A stretch of 64,000 bases of DNA. Source: Selaginella tamariscina (taxonomy: Eukaryota; Streptophyta; Lycopodiopsida; Selaginellales; Selaginellaceae). Below, in pieces: positions 1 to 11,870 of this stretch. Each line of letters starts with the position of its first letter. Position 1 is the stretch's first letter. A model generated the notes under the pieces. It saw only the letters and a program-made list of their open reading frames with translations, made no database searches and was not told where the DNA came from. The stretch lies in NCBI GenBank assembly GCA_003024785.1, contig PUQB01000116.1, positions 326,001 through 390,000 of the forward strand. The letters run 5' to 3'. A program made the translations under genes and the position numbers.

Positions 1-701
1 GCAACAGCCTCAACCTCCATCGGAGCAGGTCCATCCCCAACATGAGTGGAACAAGAGCACGTGAAGGCGCAAGTGGGAGGGTGACGACTCATATCGTTGT
101 GCCAGCCTCAAAGCATCGTCAAGAGTCACTGGAGCTAGTGCATGCACAAGCCCCACAAGGTCTTGACGAAGTGCTGGCCACAACATACCTAACTTGATGC
201 GTTCCGACATGTTAGGTTCTGCACGCAGCAAAAGGCTTCGAAAGCGAACACCAAACTGCATCACCGACTCAGATGGCTCCTGACGAATACGATGCAACTG
301 CTGAAAAGCATCATCACAGTCGTCCGCATGCCCAAATGCACGTTTGAAGATCTCTGGAAGAATATTCCAATCTCCACGAGTTGCAACGTCCAGACCATTG
401 TACCACTGCAACGCCGTCCCTTGAAGACAAGTAGGAAACTCGCGCAAACACTGAGCACCGTCCCACGAATGATATGTGGCAACCACAGTGAAGTGGTCAA
501 ACCAATGGTACACATCATCTCCAGGATTTCCGCGAAAGAAATCCGGCGGACACGGGGGTTTGCAACATGAGTAGGAGGAGTACCCTGGACTGTGAATGCT
601 GCCATCAACTGAGAATGATTGTTCAGTTGCACACGCATGGCATCCAACAACTGCATGAGTAACTGCTCCACAGACAAGGGATTTGCCTGTTGTGGATTCA
701 T
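1..701 (-). pseudogene. Ty3/gypsy-type retrotransposon gag (partial, frameshifted, runs off left edge)
   Basis: The minus strand reads a start at 701 (MNPQQANPLSVEQLL), then after a one-base frame change near 550-570 a capsid-like gag domain. Its features are a WFDHF segment, CLQGTALQWYNGL and a following RIRQEPSESVMQFGVRFRSLL stretch. This is the usual layout of the retrotransposon gag (PF03732-like) region in plant Ty3 elements: Trp/Phe-rich helices, then an xQGxAxxWY-type motif. Gag would form the intracellular particle that packages element RNA. The zinc knuckle and pol would lie to the left of the window and are not seen. No LTR could be delimited upstream (702-1000). The frame break could be decay or a base-call error. 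Confidence 0.75.
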
Positions 702-1070
702 GGATGAAGAAAGAGACAAAATCCACAAGAAAGGAATAGATCTAGACAATGGAAAAGCTAGACCTAAGAAGACAAAAAAATTGAAAAGACACAAATCCGA
801 GCACTCCGTAGGGACAATTAAGGTGCCCCTCACCTCCACCAATGTGAGAGCTCGGAATATAGAAATGTGTATATCCATTAGTTCAAAACCCTAATTATAT
901 ATACAAGAGCGAGTGGTCAGATTGAATCCAATCCGACGGCTATAAAATCCACTACGCTAATAATAATAGTATGTGCACATGCACCGTACACGTGGATCTT
1001 ACAATATTAATTATATAAAATCACACTTTTATATTATTATTATAAATAATAATAACCCTACTATTCAGCT
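702..1070. other. AT-rich spacer: retroelement leader and SET gene promoter
   Basis: No gene is seen. The left part should hold the untranslated leader or LTR of the minus-strand gag, but no LTR ends could be recognised. The right part is the upstream region of the plus-strand SET gene. It contains one G-box hexamer (CACGTG at 989-994, in the context ACACGTGG) about 77 bp before the ATG at 1071, and several TATA-like stretches (TATAAAA near 941 and 1013). Regulation by a G-box factor is only a possibility. Confidence 0.4.
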
Positions 1071-1673
1071 ATGGCGGATGTTCTGGCGGAGCTCAGAGGA
1101 GCGGCGTGCCCTGCAGTAAAATCGTACAAGAATCCGAAGATTCACCTTAAGTTAGACTGTCAGACCGAGCGAGGTGTATTTGCCAGTGACGACATAGAGG
1201 TGGGTGAGCTTCTGATTGTAGAGAATCCGTTATGTGTTGTTAAAGCTGGCGAGGAGAAAGTCGTTGAGTATCTTGGTATGGCTGCCACCCTGATTGGAAG
1301 TTGTAATGGAGCCACTGATGTTGCTAACACTTTGCTTAAGCCGTCCAAGATAGTTAAACGGAACGAGCATATGGATGCAGACACAGTTGTGAATCTCAAC
1401 AGTTTTGCAATTGGGTTGGGAGTGGACAGGGCCGTTGGGAGATGCTGCAGCCTTTTCAAGCATTCGTGCTCACCAAACACCGATATAAATATGTCTCTCC
1501 ACAACACTGTTCTCACTGCTGTTGCGATTGAGCGTATTAAAGTGGGGGAGGAATGCTGCATCACCTACATAAGCGACATCGATCAGCCACTATCCATTCG
1601 AGCGGATGCATTGAAAAAGTTTACAGGCATTGAGTCATGCAATTGTACTCGCTGTACTCTAGAGCGGGGTTAA
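1071..1673 (+). CDS. SMYD-like SET-domain protein (200 aa, intronless)
   Basis: A SET-domain protein, probably a lysine methyltransferase acting on histones or other proteins. The 200-residue frame starts MADVLAEL and is uninterrupted. It shows the opening strand ERGVFASDDIEVGELLIVE (about residues 33-51), the core motif FKHSCSPNT (about 129-137, normally NHSCxPN, so Asn is replaced by Lys), the catalytic-strand motif GEECCITYI (about 159-167) and a C-terminal post-SET Cys cluster CNCTRC. There is no MYND zinc finger, so it is shorter than animal SMYD proteins. Two paralogues lie at 43203-43879 and 44439-45066 on the other strand, both damaged; this is the only intact copy. The N-to-K change in the substrate-pocket motif may affect activity. 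Absence of introns could reflect a retrocopy origin. Confidence 0.8.
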   Translation: MADVLAELRGAACPAVKSYKNPKIHLKLDCQTERGVFASDDIEVGELLIVENPLCVVKAGEEKVVEYLGMAATLIGSCNGATDVANTLLKPSKIVKRNEHMDADTVVNLNSFAIGLGVDRAVGRCCSLFKHSCSPNTDINMSLHNTVLTAVAIERIKVGEECCITYISDIDQPLSIRADALKKFTGIESCNCTRCTLERG

Positions 1674-1727
1674 GAGTGATATTTTTTGATGTGTCTGTTT
1701 ACCATATATGACATGTACTGATAGTTC

Positions 1728-3007
1728 ATGATAAGAAGTTTAAGAGATGCTGTGAGTGAGCTTGAAACCATATCACTACTTATGCTCGCGTGCATCAGAA
1801 ACAAGGCACTGGCCGAAGGTAAACGAGTTCACAACCATCTCTGGAGGAGCCATGCAGGAAACAATCGGCCTGTTCGTGCCAATAACTGGTGTACATGTAT
1901 AGTGTTTACAAGATGCCTGCTCAGTGTTCGATAACATGCAGGAGAGGAATGTATATTCCTGGAACATCAACCCAGAACGGGCATCTACAGAATGAAATGA
2001 CCGAGAGGAACGCTGTTTCATGGAATACCACCATCATAGCAGGCGTTGCAAGTACTTTTGATGTGGATTCTGCTACACTCATGTTTTGAAAGAATGCCCG
2101 CATGGGATGTCTACTCGACGGACACTCTCATTGCAGCATTTGCATGGAATGGGAAAATGTATCGAGCTCAAGACCTGTTTAATACAATGCTTGTTCGCTG
2201 GAATACCCTTCTGCAAGGTTATGTTCAATGCGAGGAAAAAAACCATGCAACCGGTTTGTTCAACAAGGTACCGAAACACAGCACTCAGATAAAGCACTCA
2301 ATATCTTTGAAGAAATGTTAGAGCGAAATGTGTTTTCCTGGCATGCGGTGCTCCATGCTTTCCTTGTCTCTGGTCTGGTCCCATGGAGGATGGCAATTTA
2401 CTGTTTGAACTTACTCCACAACGAGACCTTGTTACCTGGAATGCCATCCTCACCACAAGAAGGAAAGATGCGGACGTTGTGTCGTGGACAACACTCCTGT
2501 GTTCTTGTATAAACGAGGAGAACTTGAGCTTTGCAAGAAATGTGTTCGACAGGATGCCTCGGATGAACATTGTGTCATGGACTGCAATGCTTGGATCAAA
2601 TGCCACCTTGAGAGAGCTATCAAGTGCCAAGGGTATTTTCGATACCATTCTTGTGAAAGACATGGTTTCATGGAAAACGATGGTTTTTGCATATGCCCAA
2701 TCTGGGCAACTGCATGATGTGAAGAGAGCTTTCGACATGGCACTGAGTTGGACATGAAATATACTTGTGCAGTCGTATACCCAGAAAGGGCATACGGGTG
2801 TTTGAGGGTTTGGAGCTTAATCTGGCTGTTAAGCATTATGCATGTATGGTAGATCTCTTAAGCAGAGCTGAGAGGCTGGAGGAGGCAGAGGAGGGGCCAA
2901 GTATATGCTACGTTTTCTTCGTGGATGAGCTTGTTGCTTCTTGTAGCAACCTTGGTGACGTGAAAGTTGGTGCTCAACTGAGTGTCATTTGCCGGAGGCA
3001 GGAATAA
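1728..3007 (+). pseudogene. Decayed PLS-class pentatricopeptide repeat (PPR) gene
   Basis: Fragments in all three plus frames line up in order as one PPR protein. The series runs LACIRNKALAEGKRVH near 1780-1835, VSWNTTIIAG near 2015, then RDLVTWNAIL, DVVSWTTLL, FARNVFDRMPRMNIVSWTAM, KDMVSWKTMVFAYAQSG (2400-2715) and the E-domain-like HYACMVDLLSRAERLEEAE near 2835. Plant PLS-class PPR proteins bind organellar RNA, and many guide C-to-U editing. Here frameshifts and stops separate nearly every repeat and no DYW domain is visible, so it is not functional. It lies 55 bp downstream of the SET gene on the same strand but is unrelated to it. Confidence 0.8.
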
Positions 3008-3128
3008 TATGAACACTTCCCACACTTAACACTGTTGAAATGACAGTTTAGTTGCATTAACTAATACTATATTGAGCTCCACAGTCAGTTGGCTTGAATC
3101 CAACCGTTTCATGAACAACAAGGAGGTG

Positions 3129-3407
3129 TCACGTAATCTGCACCACCTGGAAATGAAACGTAATAGCCGGAAACTCCCCTTGAGAACTCTGAAAGCACGC
3201 ATTCGAGCCGTTGATCTCAGTAAATTCCACCCCAGGAACAACTGATAGCAAGGATCCCTTTACGAAATTCACAACTGCAGATGGCAGCATCGTGAAGATG
3301 GTCGCTCTTTTTGTTCCGGAATTGTAAGCACTCTCAGGAAGACCCAGGAGTGTGTTCCCCACTGAAATTTCCAGCAGTTTCACGCTGAAATATGCAGAAC
3401 GATCCAC
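3129..3407 (-). pseudogene. A1-family (nepenthesin-like) aspartic protease fragment
   Basis: A 92-residue minus-strand frame contains AYFSVKLLEISVGNTLLGLP, then SGTKRATIF and a run ending in EFPAITFHF. This matches the part of plant secreted pepsin-like proteases just before and around the second active-site loop (consensus YYVxLxGISVGGxxL...DSGTxxT) and the following strand. The second catalytic Asp-Ser/Thr-Gly is not preserved in a recognisable form, and neither the first lobe nor a signal peptide is present. It is a gene scrap next to the PPR relic, in opposite orientation. The assignment rests on motif order only. Confidence 0.5.
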
Positions 3408-5100
3408 AATGGGGTGTATAGGCTATCCATGTATCACCAAACACAAGTGCAGTGCTGGAAGCATTTTTTCTTAGGTTTATTATTAATAAACTCTCTCTCT
3501 CTCTTTCTCTTTCTCAAACACGAGACAGGCTAAGCTGCCACACGTCAATCCTTAACTTAACATCAAACTTACTAAAAATGTTGTCCATTCTAGTCACACA
3601 CACACCTCGCTAGCACCGGGGGACCTGTAGCAACAATGGTACGTTGTAGTTATATCGATAAGCAGTAGACTTATATGTATAATATGTGTTTGAAACCTGT
3701 AACAGGCCAACTGGGTGAGTTCTGATGGTTCTGTTATAAATAAGTGTTATAACAAAGGTGGTTTGTGTCATTGTGTTATATGTTGCTACATGTTTAGGAA
3801 TAAAGATTTACTCGGCTCCTCAGGTGACACGTGGACGACATTGTACACATCAACAATATCCTGTTTGTGAGTTGGCACGTCGGAGCATCTAATATAAACT
3901 ATGTTATTAATATAACCATGAACCTGCGTACTCATGCACACACATTATGCTTTACCATATATTTAGTTATATGTGGTCTGCATATATATACGTATAAAAG
4001 TAATGAACATACGTTGATACGCTACAACATCCATATGTCTGTATTTATATATGTACATGACTAACCTTCTTAGTTATTAAGAATAGCTTTTTATGTGTTG
4101 AACTTATTTAAAAAGCTAGACAATATTGATTGAATACCATATGTACTTACAATGTGTGTGTGTGTGTATGCTTACAAGAATAGCATTCATGAAAAAACAC
4201 AACCACAAGCAAGCATGTGAGAGATTCATTAATAACACACCCACAAGCATGCATGGGAGAGATTCATAACATTAGGTTTTTGTTACACAACACGGTTCTT
4301 CAATAAGACTGTAGGTTTAACGTTCTTGCTTTTAAAACATTTCTAATTTTTGCTAATAATAATTTTCATTATTATTTTTGTTTGTTTTCCCTGTCATTGG
4401 CTTCAACTAATGTACGATAACTCCACTTCTCAACATCATGCCGTTCAGAATCTCTCTCTATATATATGTGTGTATGTATGTATAATGAAAAGGTACACAT
4501 GATGTACTTTAAATGAATCATTCTTTATTTCTATATATACATATATATAGAGAGAATGAAACTTCAGTTTTCATTCAAGAACGTTAAGGTTATTAACCAG
4601 AATGCATATGCTCATACAAGCCCACTAGGATTGTGTGTGTTGTGTGTGTCCATGTACGAGGTGTATATATATAGTATGTTTTCAGTTCAACTTAGAATAC
4701 ATATCTAGAATTTCTCCTGTATTTGTGTCTCAGCATTCCGTATGTCTATTATATTTGTGAATTTAAATGTTATAATTATAGAAAAGAAGAAATGCATTCA
4801 GTGATATACAGGAGAGAATATTTAAAGTAACTGAATGTTTTCCTTATTAAGATTTTTTACTTATTTATGAAAATCACTATTTTAATGATTGAAATATATA
4901 AAGGTGTTAAAACAGAACATATAGAATTCAATATATATAAACCTTCTTTATGTTTAGTTTTCCATAGAGTCCAGCGTGCCTGTGTGTAAGATGTTCAGGT
5001 ACTGTTTGTAATATAATGTACTGTATATATTAGTTCGTTACTAAAAAATATAAAGCGGAATGCTTATAAATATTTAACATATTCTACCAAGGTAACTGTG
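3408..5100. other. AT-rich intergenic DNA with microsatellites
   Basis: No gene is recognisable. The tract holds a (CT)n run near 3492, short (TG)n and (TA)n runs (4150, 4460, 4640) and scattered short open frames with no family resemblance. Confidence 0.6.
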
Positions 5101-5642
5101 TGTGAAACTCTCAAAAGCTGTGTCTTGCCTCTTGCAAAAGAGAGACTCTCTTATCAAAGTGTGTGTGTCTATATATATATGCCAAGTCTTACTGCCCCAT
5201 ACGCATTTGGTCAGCTTCTTGCTCTCTACGAGCACAGTATTGCAGTGCAGGGTTTTAAACTGTTTTGATCAGTGGGGTGCTGATCCCGGCAAAGGAAAAT
5301 GTGTATGTGTGTATCTATCTATCTATCTATCTAGATAGATAGATAGATCCATTTATACTACATCTCATAATTATCTTTAATCAATCTATATGTTGGACTT
5401 TGTCATTATCTTTTACTAACTTATATTTCGTATGTGGTCATCATTATTATAGTTATATTATAAAGATATACTATATCCGTTAAAAGAATAAATAAATATA
5501 TATAGTAAATTATTGAATTTTAGTGTAATGACCATTTAGTTTCTCAGGTTTTGGCTTCTCGTGTACTTACTCAAAAGAATGCTCTTGCACTAAAGGAAAG
5601 ATTCAACCACAGCACTATCACACATCTCAACCGCTACTTAAA
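5100..5642 (+). pseudogene. Glucose-6-phosphate isomerase relic (two C-terminal exons)
   Basis: Two exon-like pieces resemble the C-terminal part of plant cytosolic glucose-6-phosphate isomerase (PGI, glycolysis/gluconeogenesis). At about 5182-5300 one frame reads PYAFGQLLALYEHSIAVQGF, and after a small deletion another reads NCFDQWGADPGK, matching the family's GQLLAxYEHRxAVxGF...NSFDQWGVELGK stretch. At 5549-5642, after a TTTCTCAG acceptor and before a GTGTGTC donor, the frame reads VLASRVLTQKNALALK, then FNHSTITHLNRYLK, matching the following family segment (GFNxSTxxLLxRYL). The residues between GF and the FDQWG block are lost and no other exons are seen, so this is a remnant rather than a working gene. 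Confidence 0.65.
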
Positions 5643-6742
5643 GGTGTGTCAATGTGTGTGTGTGGAAAAGTGTGTGTGTGTGGATGTCTATGACATGTGT
5701 AATAGCGTGTGTATAATGTACATATATGTATCCGGAACCACACGATGTATTCCCATCGAATATTCTTGTGGGAGGAGAGTCATTGGAGGAAGAGGATTGC
5801 TGTGCACTGTGAGAGAATTCGACGACAAATAAGGTGCGATATGATTAATTAGTAATGTCTCCTAATAATGACAATTTACTTGAATATTCATGGGTGCGCC
5901 TTTAAGTTTTAATTATTTAATTGAGGTCAGTGATAAAATCCGTAGCGGAAAAATGCTACGGAAATGTTTAATTACTAATTTAATTATTAATTTATTAATT
6001 ATTAATTTAATTTAATTATTAATCTGTAACATTTTTTTACTACTGCGTATATCACTGACTAAGGTTCCTTGGTAAGTTTGGTAAATGAAATAATTAAAAA
6101 GTTCTTATATAAATATATTGTTGATGATCTTCAGCAAGGAGTTTTTCAATTTAATAATAAAATTAATTAAATACATCAACTTATTTAGATATGCATGCTT
6201 GTAAAAGCGCATTAATAATTTATTATTATTAAAATGCTTAAATATTTCTTTTCTTTTTGTTGAAAAATAATTATTGTGTGTATACGATATGAGTCACAAG
6301 TACCGAGGTGAATTGAACGCATTAACCAACTAAACTATACATATTCTATACTTATATGTATATATGTACGTATATCATTAATGCATTCGAGAATTCATGC
6401 TCTAAGAATTGAATGTATTGAATGTATATGTACATGTATATAGTACGCCCCTGTCAATTTACCCTTCGCTCGCGCACACATAACATATAGATAAATAAAT
6501 GTATCTCTCTCTTTCTCTCCCTCACACAACACACGCACACACCTTCTGTATGTGTGTGTGAAAGAGAGGGAGACGAAAATACCAACCATGGTGGGCTTTT
6601 TTCACAAAGTTTAAATTAAATAGAAATAGAAAGAAGGTTAATATTTATATCATTAATATATATATATGTTTGTAAAACACAAAAGTTTGAACTTTGTAAG
6701 GCCTATATTCTGATCTGCTTTATATATATATTTTTTCAAATA
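5643..6742. other. AT-rich intergenic DNA
   Basis: No gene is seen. There are (TG)n runs at 5650-5690, ATTAAT-rich tracts at 5960-6030 and 6160-6240, and a CT/CA-rich patch near 6505-6560. Confidence 0.6.
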
Positions 6743-7239
6743 CAGTAAAACCTGTTTAAATTAATACTGTTGGGACCAAGGTGGCAGTATTAGGTTAATT
6801 AAATATAAATATTTAATAATTAATGAATTAATAACACATAACCACATATAAACTCTATTTATAAGCAAATTATTGTGAGTATTTTATCATATTTAAATAT
6901 CAATTATTATAATTATTATTCTAAGTGAAAATGTTAATAATTTCTCAAGAAATAACTAGAAAGCTATCAAAATTATTAGTTTAATATTTCACACACACAC
7001 ACAAAACCAATCTAATATGCCCATTTACAACTTCTTTGCTAGTGTTTAATAAGTGTTTATACATAAATTTACACCATTTTATACTTAATATATAATAAAA
7101 ATCAATTTGCAAAATTGTTGGGACCAACAAAATTATATAATTATTAATTTGTGAAGGTTTATTAATTTTTATACAAGGCCCAAGTTAGTAAAGAATTATA
7201 TTAATTTACACAAGTTATTAATTTAAACAGGTTTTATTG
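6743..7239. mobile_element. Emigrant/pogo-like MITE (about 497 bp)
   Basis: The left end reads CAGTAAAACCTGTTTAAATT and continues into TAATAC. The right end, read on the other strand, gives CAATAAAACCTGTTTAAATT and continues into AATAAC. The terminal inverted repeats therefore match over about 24 bp with one or two differences. An inner GTTGGGACCAA motif follows the left terminal repeat (about 6769), and the same-strand motif recurs near 7117. This terminal sequence closely resembles what I recall of the Arabidopsis Emigrant/Lemi1 group of pogo-like (Tc1/mariner) elements, which duplicate TA. The left flank is TA and the right flank has changed to CA. No transposase is encoded, so it would be non-autonomous. 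Confidence 0.7.
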
Positions 7240-8029
7240 CACATTGTTCCAAAATTTTGACATTCTCTTATGTACAAGTATTTAAAACCATTAATTTAAT
7301 GAATGCAGCTGAGTTTTGACAAGGTAAACTATGTTGAATAAATAAATATGGTTTATCATTATTAATGCCATGTTTAGTGTCTTGTTGTATGTGTATTTTG
7401 TATGTATATACACTTAATAAGACCATGGATAAATGGTTGGGTGGTTGCCTTTTGACTTTGCCTCAACATTATTATAATATTTTATTTTATGGAACAAATA
7501 TCATTATCTTTTGGATTTGGAAGGTCGCAAGATAATAATAATTTGACATCTAGTTTTTTATATTTTATTTTTACATATAATTTTAAATAACATTTCTTAT
7601 TTCTTAATTACTCTAGAGCTTTTATGAATTGTATTAGTTAGTTTAAAGCTTCTTTGCAACCTTTTAACATATACATGTATCGTTTACACTTTTTGAGTCT
7701 TTGTATTTATTTGATGAACTCGTTTAAATAAATTATGCATTATTCGGTTAAATAATATTAATTGGCCCTTTGTTAAAGAGAAAAGATAATACTCTTATAT
7801 TTTAAAATATAAATTAAAGAAAGAATTATCTTCAATGTATAAACTTTGGTTATTTTATGTCGCATTTGACCTTTTAATTCTTAAATATTTAGTATATGAA
7901 CATTCAAATTTTAACATTCAATTCTAGATAATATAGTTTCTCCACATTTAATTCCTTATTACCCTATTTCTTAGCATGTTAAAGTACAAAATGATAATTT
8001 CTTTATTAAAATAAAATGCTCTATTTGGC
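7240..8029. other. AT-rich intergenic DNA
   Basis: Nothing recognisable; low-complexity AT-rich sequence. Confidence 0.6.
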
Positions 8030-8172
8030 TGGGAATGGTGCGTGTGAAGAAGAATAATGAAGGCAAGGGCCGTGGGGCCGTCGGCGATGATCCCAAACCA
8101 TTCGATCGTCGAGCCGGGGTGAAGATGGGACGCGCCGGCCGCAGACCCGGCGGCCCGGCCCGGCAACCCCGA
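8030..8172. other. GC-rich island of unknown origin in very AT-rich DNA
   Basis: About 140 bp of strikingly GC-rich sequence (for example the run of GGCCG/CCGGC words at 8130-8170) sits between flanks made almost entirely of A and T. The minus strand is open across it and reads a short peptide including STIEWFGIIADGPTALAFI, which I do not recognise. It could be a captured exon, a piece of foreign or organellar DNA, or a relic of a GC-rich transposon. No rRNA or tRNA structure was recognised. Confidence 0.4.
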
Positions 8173-11100
8173 TTAAATTAAATGTTTAAGAAATAAATGA
8201 TAAAAAACATAATGTTAAAAAATAGAATATTGAAGAATTTTTTCCTTAACATGAATTCTTTAACATATTGTTTATCGACATCACTTTAATATTTAATTCT
8301 TCAATATTTTATTTTTAATTATTTATTTCATGAACATTCAATTCTTAATTTATAAGTAACTCTATTATTTAATGTTCATCTTTAAACACTTTTATAATGA
8401 CCTTTGACTTAAGATTAATACATTTTTATTTTATACTTTTGCTTTAATCTTCTTTTTCAACCACACATTCTTTATCTTGATTGTGTATGTTTCATATTTA
8501 TTAATAGTTAATTATTTTTTTAAATTCAATTATAAATCTCTAACATATTTTTCCTCGTTACCCTCAAGTACATAGATCATCAATGTTTTTGTTAAAAAAA
8601 AAGAGTAATGACTTATAAAACAAAGAAACAAATCATGGTTAAGGAATGAAGCACAATTGGCCTAAAAACCTAGCCTTGATTATTATACACTGTGAGTTTA
8701 TATGAAGTGGCTTATTATGAACATTTATAATTACAACTTAGGAAGGTCATAATAATAATTACAATTATGGCCTAGGTGGGTTGTAATATTTATAATAGTG
8801 TGTGTATACATCATACCGCTTCAACTTACCAATGACATGAAAATAAACGAAGAAAATATCATTAACATTGGGGCATAACATGTCACATAAGGAAGCATCT
8901 AATGATGCTTCACAATCATTTTTTTTTTTATATTTATAGCATACGAATCTAAAATTCTTAAAGTGTGATACACAATAGCACGACTTATTTGGAGTGATGT
9001 TTTATATAACATATATGTGATCATAATAAAAACATTAGGCTGGTGTAGAACTACTTCATGGCAATAAACACAAAAATAACTTTGTAACATTTATAACTTT
9101 TGAATTTTAAAATGTCGATCCATTTGTAAGTATGTAGAATATGGTATAGAATTACACAATTGATTCTTAATTACTTTATAATATTATATTATAAATTACA
9201 ATAAATAAGAGCTTGAATCTTAAGATATCAATATGTATAATTCAATGTTATATATATATCAATATCAAGAGAGAGAAAGAGAGAGAGACGTTTGTCTGCA
9301 CCACCATTATATACTTATGAATATAATTCTAGTGCAAAAGATTATATACATACTAATTGTGTTATATATGCATCTTGTGCGTATATATAGCACCATTTCT
9401 ATATAATGTTCTAACTTTTAGCTATGATTATATAATGACATTATAAAAACTATAAAGAATAATACAAATTGTCAGGTTTATATATTAGCATTTAGAATAA
9501 ATATAATTAGCAATTAGCAATTAGCAGTTTTATAAATATTCAATAGGTTTTAAATTTTATATATTATAAAGGTTAAAAAGGGTGTATTTTAAAATGACAA
9601 GTATTTAGGTACTAGTTAATTATACAAATTTAGAGGTGCATAAGAAGAATAAATAAAAATTAATTAGATTTTAAGTTTTGATAGGGTTTAAGATTTATAT
9701 ACAAAGGTTCATATGTCTAATATATTTAAGAATCTATATTTAATTTGAATAACATGAAAAGGTGTATTTGAAAATGATAAGTATTTGCGGCTAGTTAATT
9801 ATACAAATTTATGGTGTGTAAGGAGTTTTTATTTAACTTTTTCTATTTAGCATTTAGAATAAATATAATTTAATTAAATTTTAAGTTTTAGGGCTATATC
9901 ATATGTCTAATATATTTAAATTTAATTTATTTTAAAGAAAAGAAAAACATGAAGAAGTGTATTTTAAAATGATAAGTATTTAAGGAATATAAACTTAGTG
10001 TGTGTAAGGGGTTTTTATTTCACATTTTTCTATTTGTAATCCATATATACGAGTGATATCCAAATGGATAAAATATATAAAGTAAATGGAATGTTTAAAA
10101 ACCTCCATTTAATAAGATAAATCATTCATGAAACCAATTAATTTTAATGAAATCAATATATATATAAACTTTCTTTATGTTTAGTCCCTCTGTACGTGTG
10201 TGAAATTTTAGGTATGAAAAATATAATGAAATTTATGTGATAATATAATGTATATATTATTTGTTTTAGAATTAAAATATAAGGTGGATCCATAAATATG
10301 AATAATAAAATAATAAATCTGTGTATGTATGAGGAAATAAATAAGGAAAACATATTATTAAAAATATTTAACAAGTTCTATGAAGGGAATGATTTATGTG
10401 GGAAGTCTTGCACAAGAATTGGAGATAACCTATTGAGGCTCGTTACTAATGTGTTCCAGTTATCTACTTCATTCCTTCTCTTCCTCTCCACTTCTTCATA
10501 GAGAGGAGCCATTGCTAGTGCACACTTGTCCGGCTTAAGTCAATTGACACTTAGGATGATGTCATAGATTTGGCTTGACATCACATACAACACAAGCACA
10601 TGTGCAATTTTATGTAAAATAAATTTTTAAAAAAATTATCGAGTCATTATTTAAATGAAATGTCATGTTTCCATACATTCATGATATGTGTGCATGTCCA
10701 TTATGCCATGTTGAATAATTATGCACACATGAATACACCATTCATCGTGTATATATGGTTTGTTCTTTAATATTCACTTTGTGATTAATTGGGTTCACAA
10801 AGTGAGGAGTTGTGTCACATCATGAGTTAACCTTTTTTTTTATAAATCAATCGGCAAGTATTAAATCCTCATTTTGTAAATCAATTGGCTCACAAAGTGA
10901 GCATTGAAAAATAAGTAGTAACATATAAAATATTAATGTAGTTTATTAAAAATATATTTTTGATGCCTACAATATTGTATATACAATTTCGTAGTCCTTA
11001 TCTATTTTATATAATTTTTTTAATGTCTTCTTTTTACAATGTCATTCATTTAATCCAATTTTGTCAAAAAATCAACTGTGTTTGAAAATAATAATAATTA

Positions 11101-11583
11101 TGCAATATTATGTTTGTTTTATACACCAATGTATTATACTTTTATTATTTCCAAAATAAATATTTATGGTACATAGGGTTTGAAAAATAAAAAAAGCCTT
11201 TTGCATCTTGCATTGGTATACTCGTAAACACTAATATACTAAATTATATGTATAAAACGGAAATGATGAATCTGTGTATACATGAATGTATGAGAGAATT
11301 ATCAGAATAAAAATGGTAACCACATATGATATTCCTAGAATGATTAAAAATAAATATTTTATGAAGCTTTTTTATACTAAATTTTTTCTCATTAAGTTTT
11401 TTTTCTTTTTAAGGTTTAAAATAAATGCCAATATTACTTTAACAACTGTCATGCATAAATAAATTGCTAATAACCCACATAGCTGTGCCCTAGATAAATA
11501 CACACACAGACATGTGTGTTTAAATGTATCTATATGAGTCCTAGCAACACTTTACACACACAACAAGAGAGTAAACATTGTAA
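8173..11583. other. AT-rich intergenic DNA with a small inverted/direct repeat near 10780-10900
   Basis: No gene is recognised. At 9470-10070 there are several short degenerate direct repeats (TTTAGAATAAATATAATT, AAAATGATAAGTATTT). At about 10770-10900 the motif CACAAAGTGAG occurs twice with a related TCAATTGG(C/G) context, and its complement CACTTTGTG also occurs, suggesting a small decayed MITE. Its ends cannot be fixed. Confidence 0.45.
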
Positions 11584-11610
11584 TGCACGTTGTAACTAAA
11601 GTGGGCATGA
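11584..11610 (+). repeat. Left terminal inverted repeat of the large element
   Basis: This 27-bp end begins TGCACGTTGTAACTAAAGTG. Its reverse complement recurs at 25221-25247 with three mismatches, and a copy with one extra G opens the second element at 61051. Inside it lies a long ATTAATTAATT-rich tract and then palindromic GAATATTC words at about 11751 and 11774, which also occur just inside the right end. Confidence 0.8.
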
Positions 11611-11870
11611 TACGTGAAAATGGGAATATAAAATAAATTACTAATTAATACTTAAGTTTTAATTATTAATTAATCATTTAATTAATATGTAATTAAGCCT
11701 TAAATATTAATTAATTAATTAATTAATCCTTCAATAACCTTACTTAGTAAGGAATATTCCTAAAATATCTTAGAATATTCATATTATTCTAAAAATAGTT
11801 TACAATAATGAAGAAATACTATCAAACATAATTACAAATGAAATCATTTCTTATCAACATGTTAATTTAT

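Noticed and set aside
8030-8172. Ribosomal RNA fragment in the GC-rich patch
   Set aside because: Composition is suggestive, but I could not match it to any rRNA segment or fold, so it is left as unknown.
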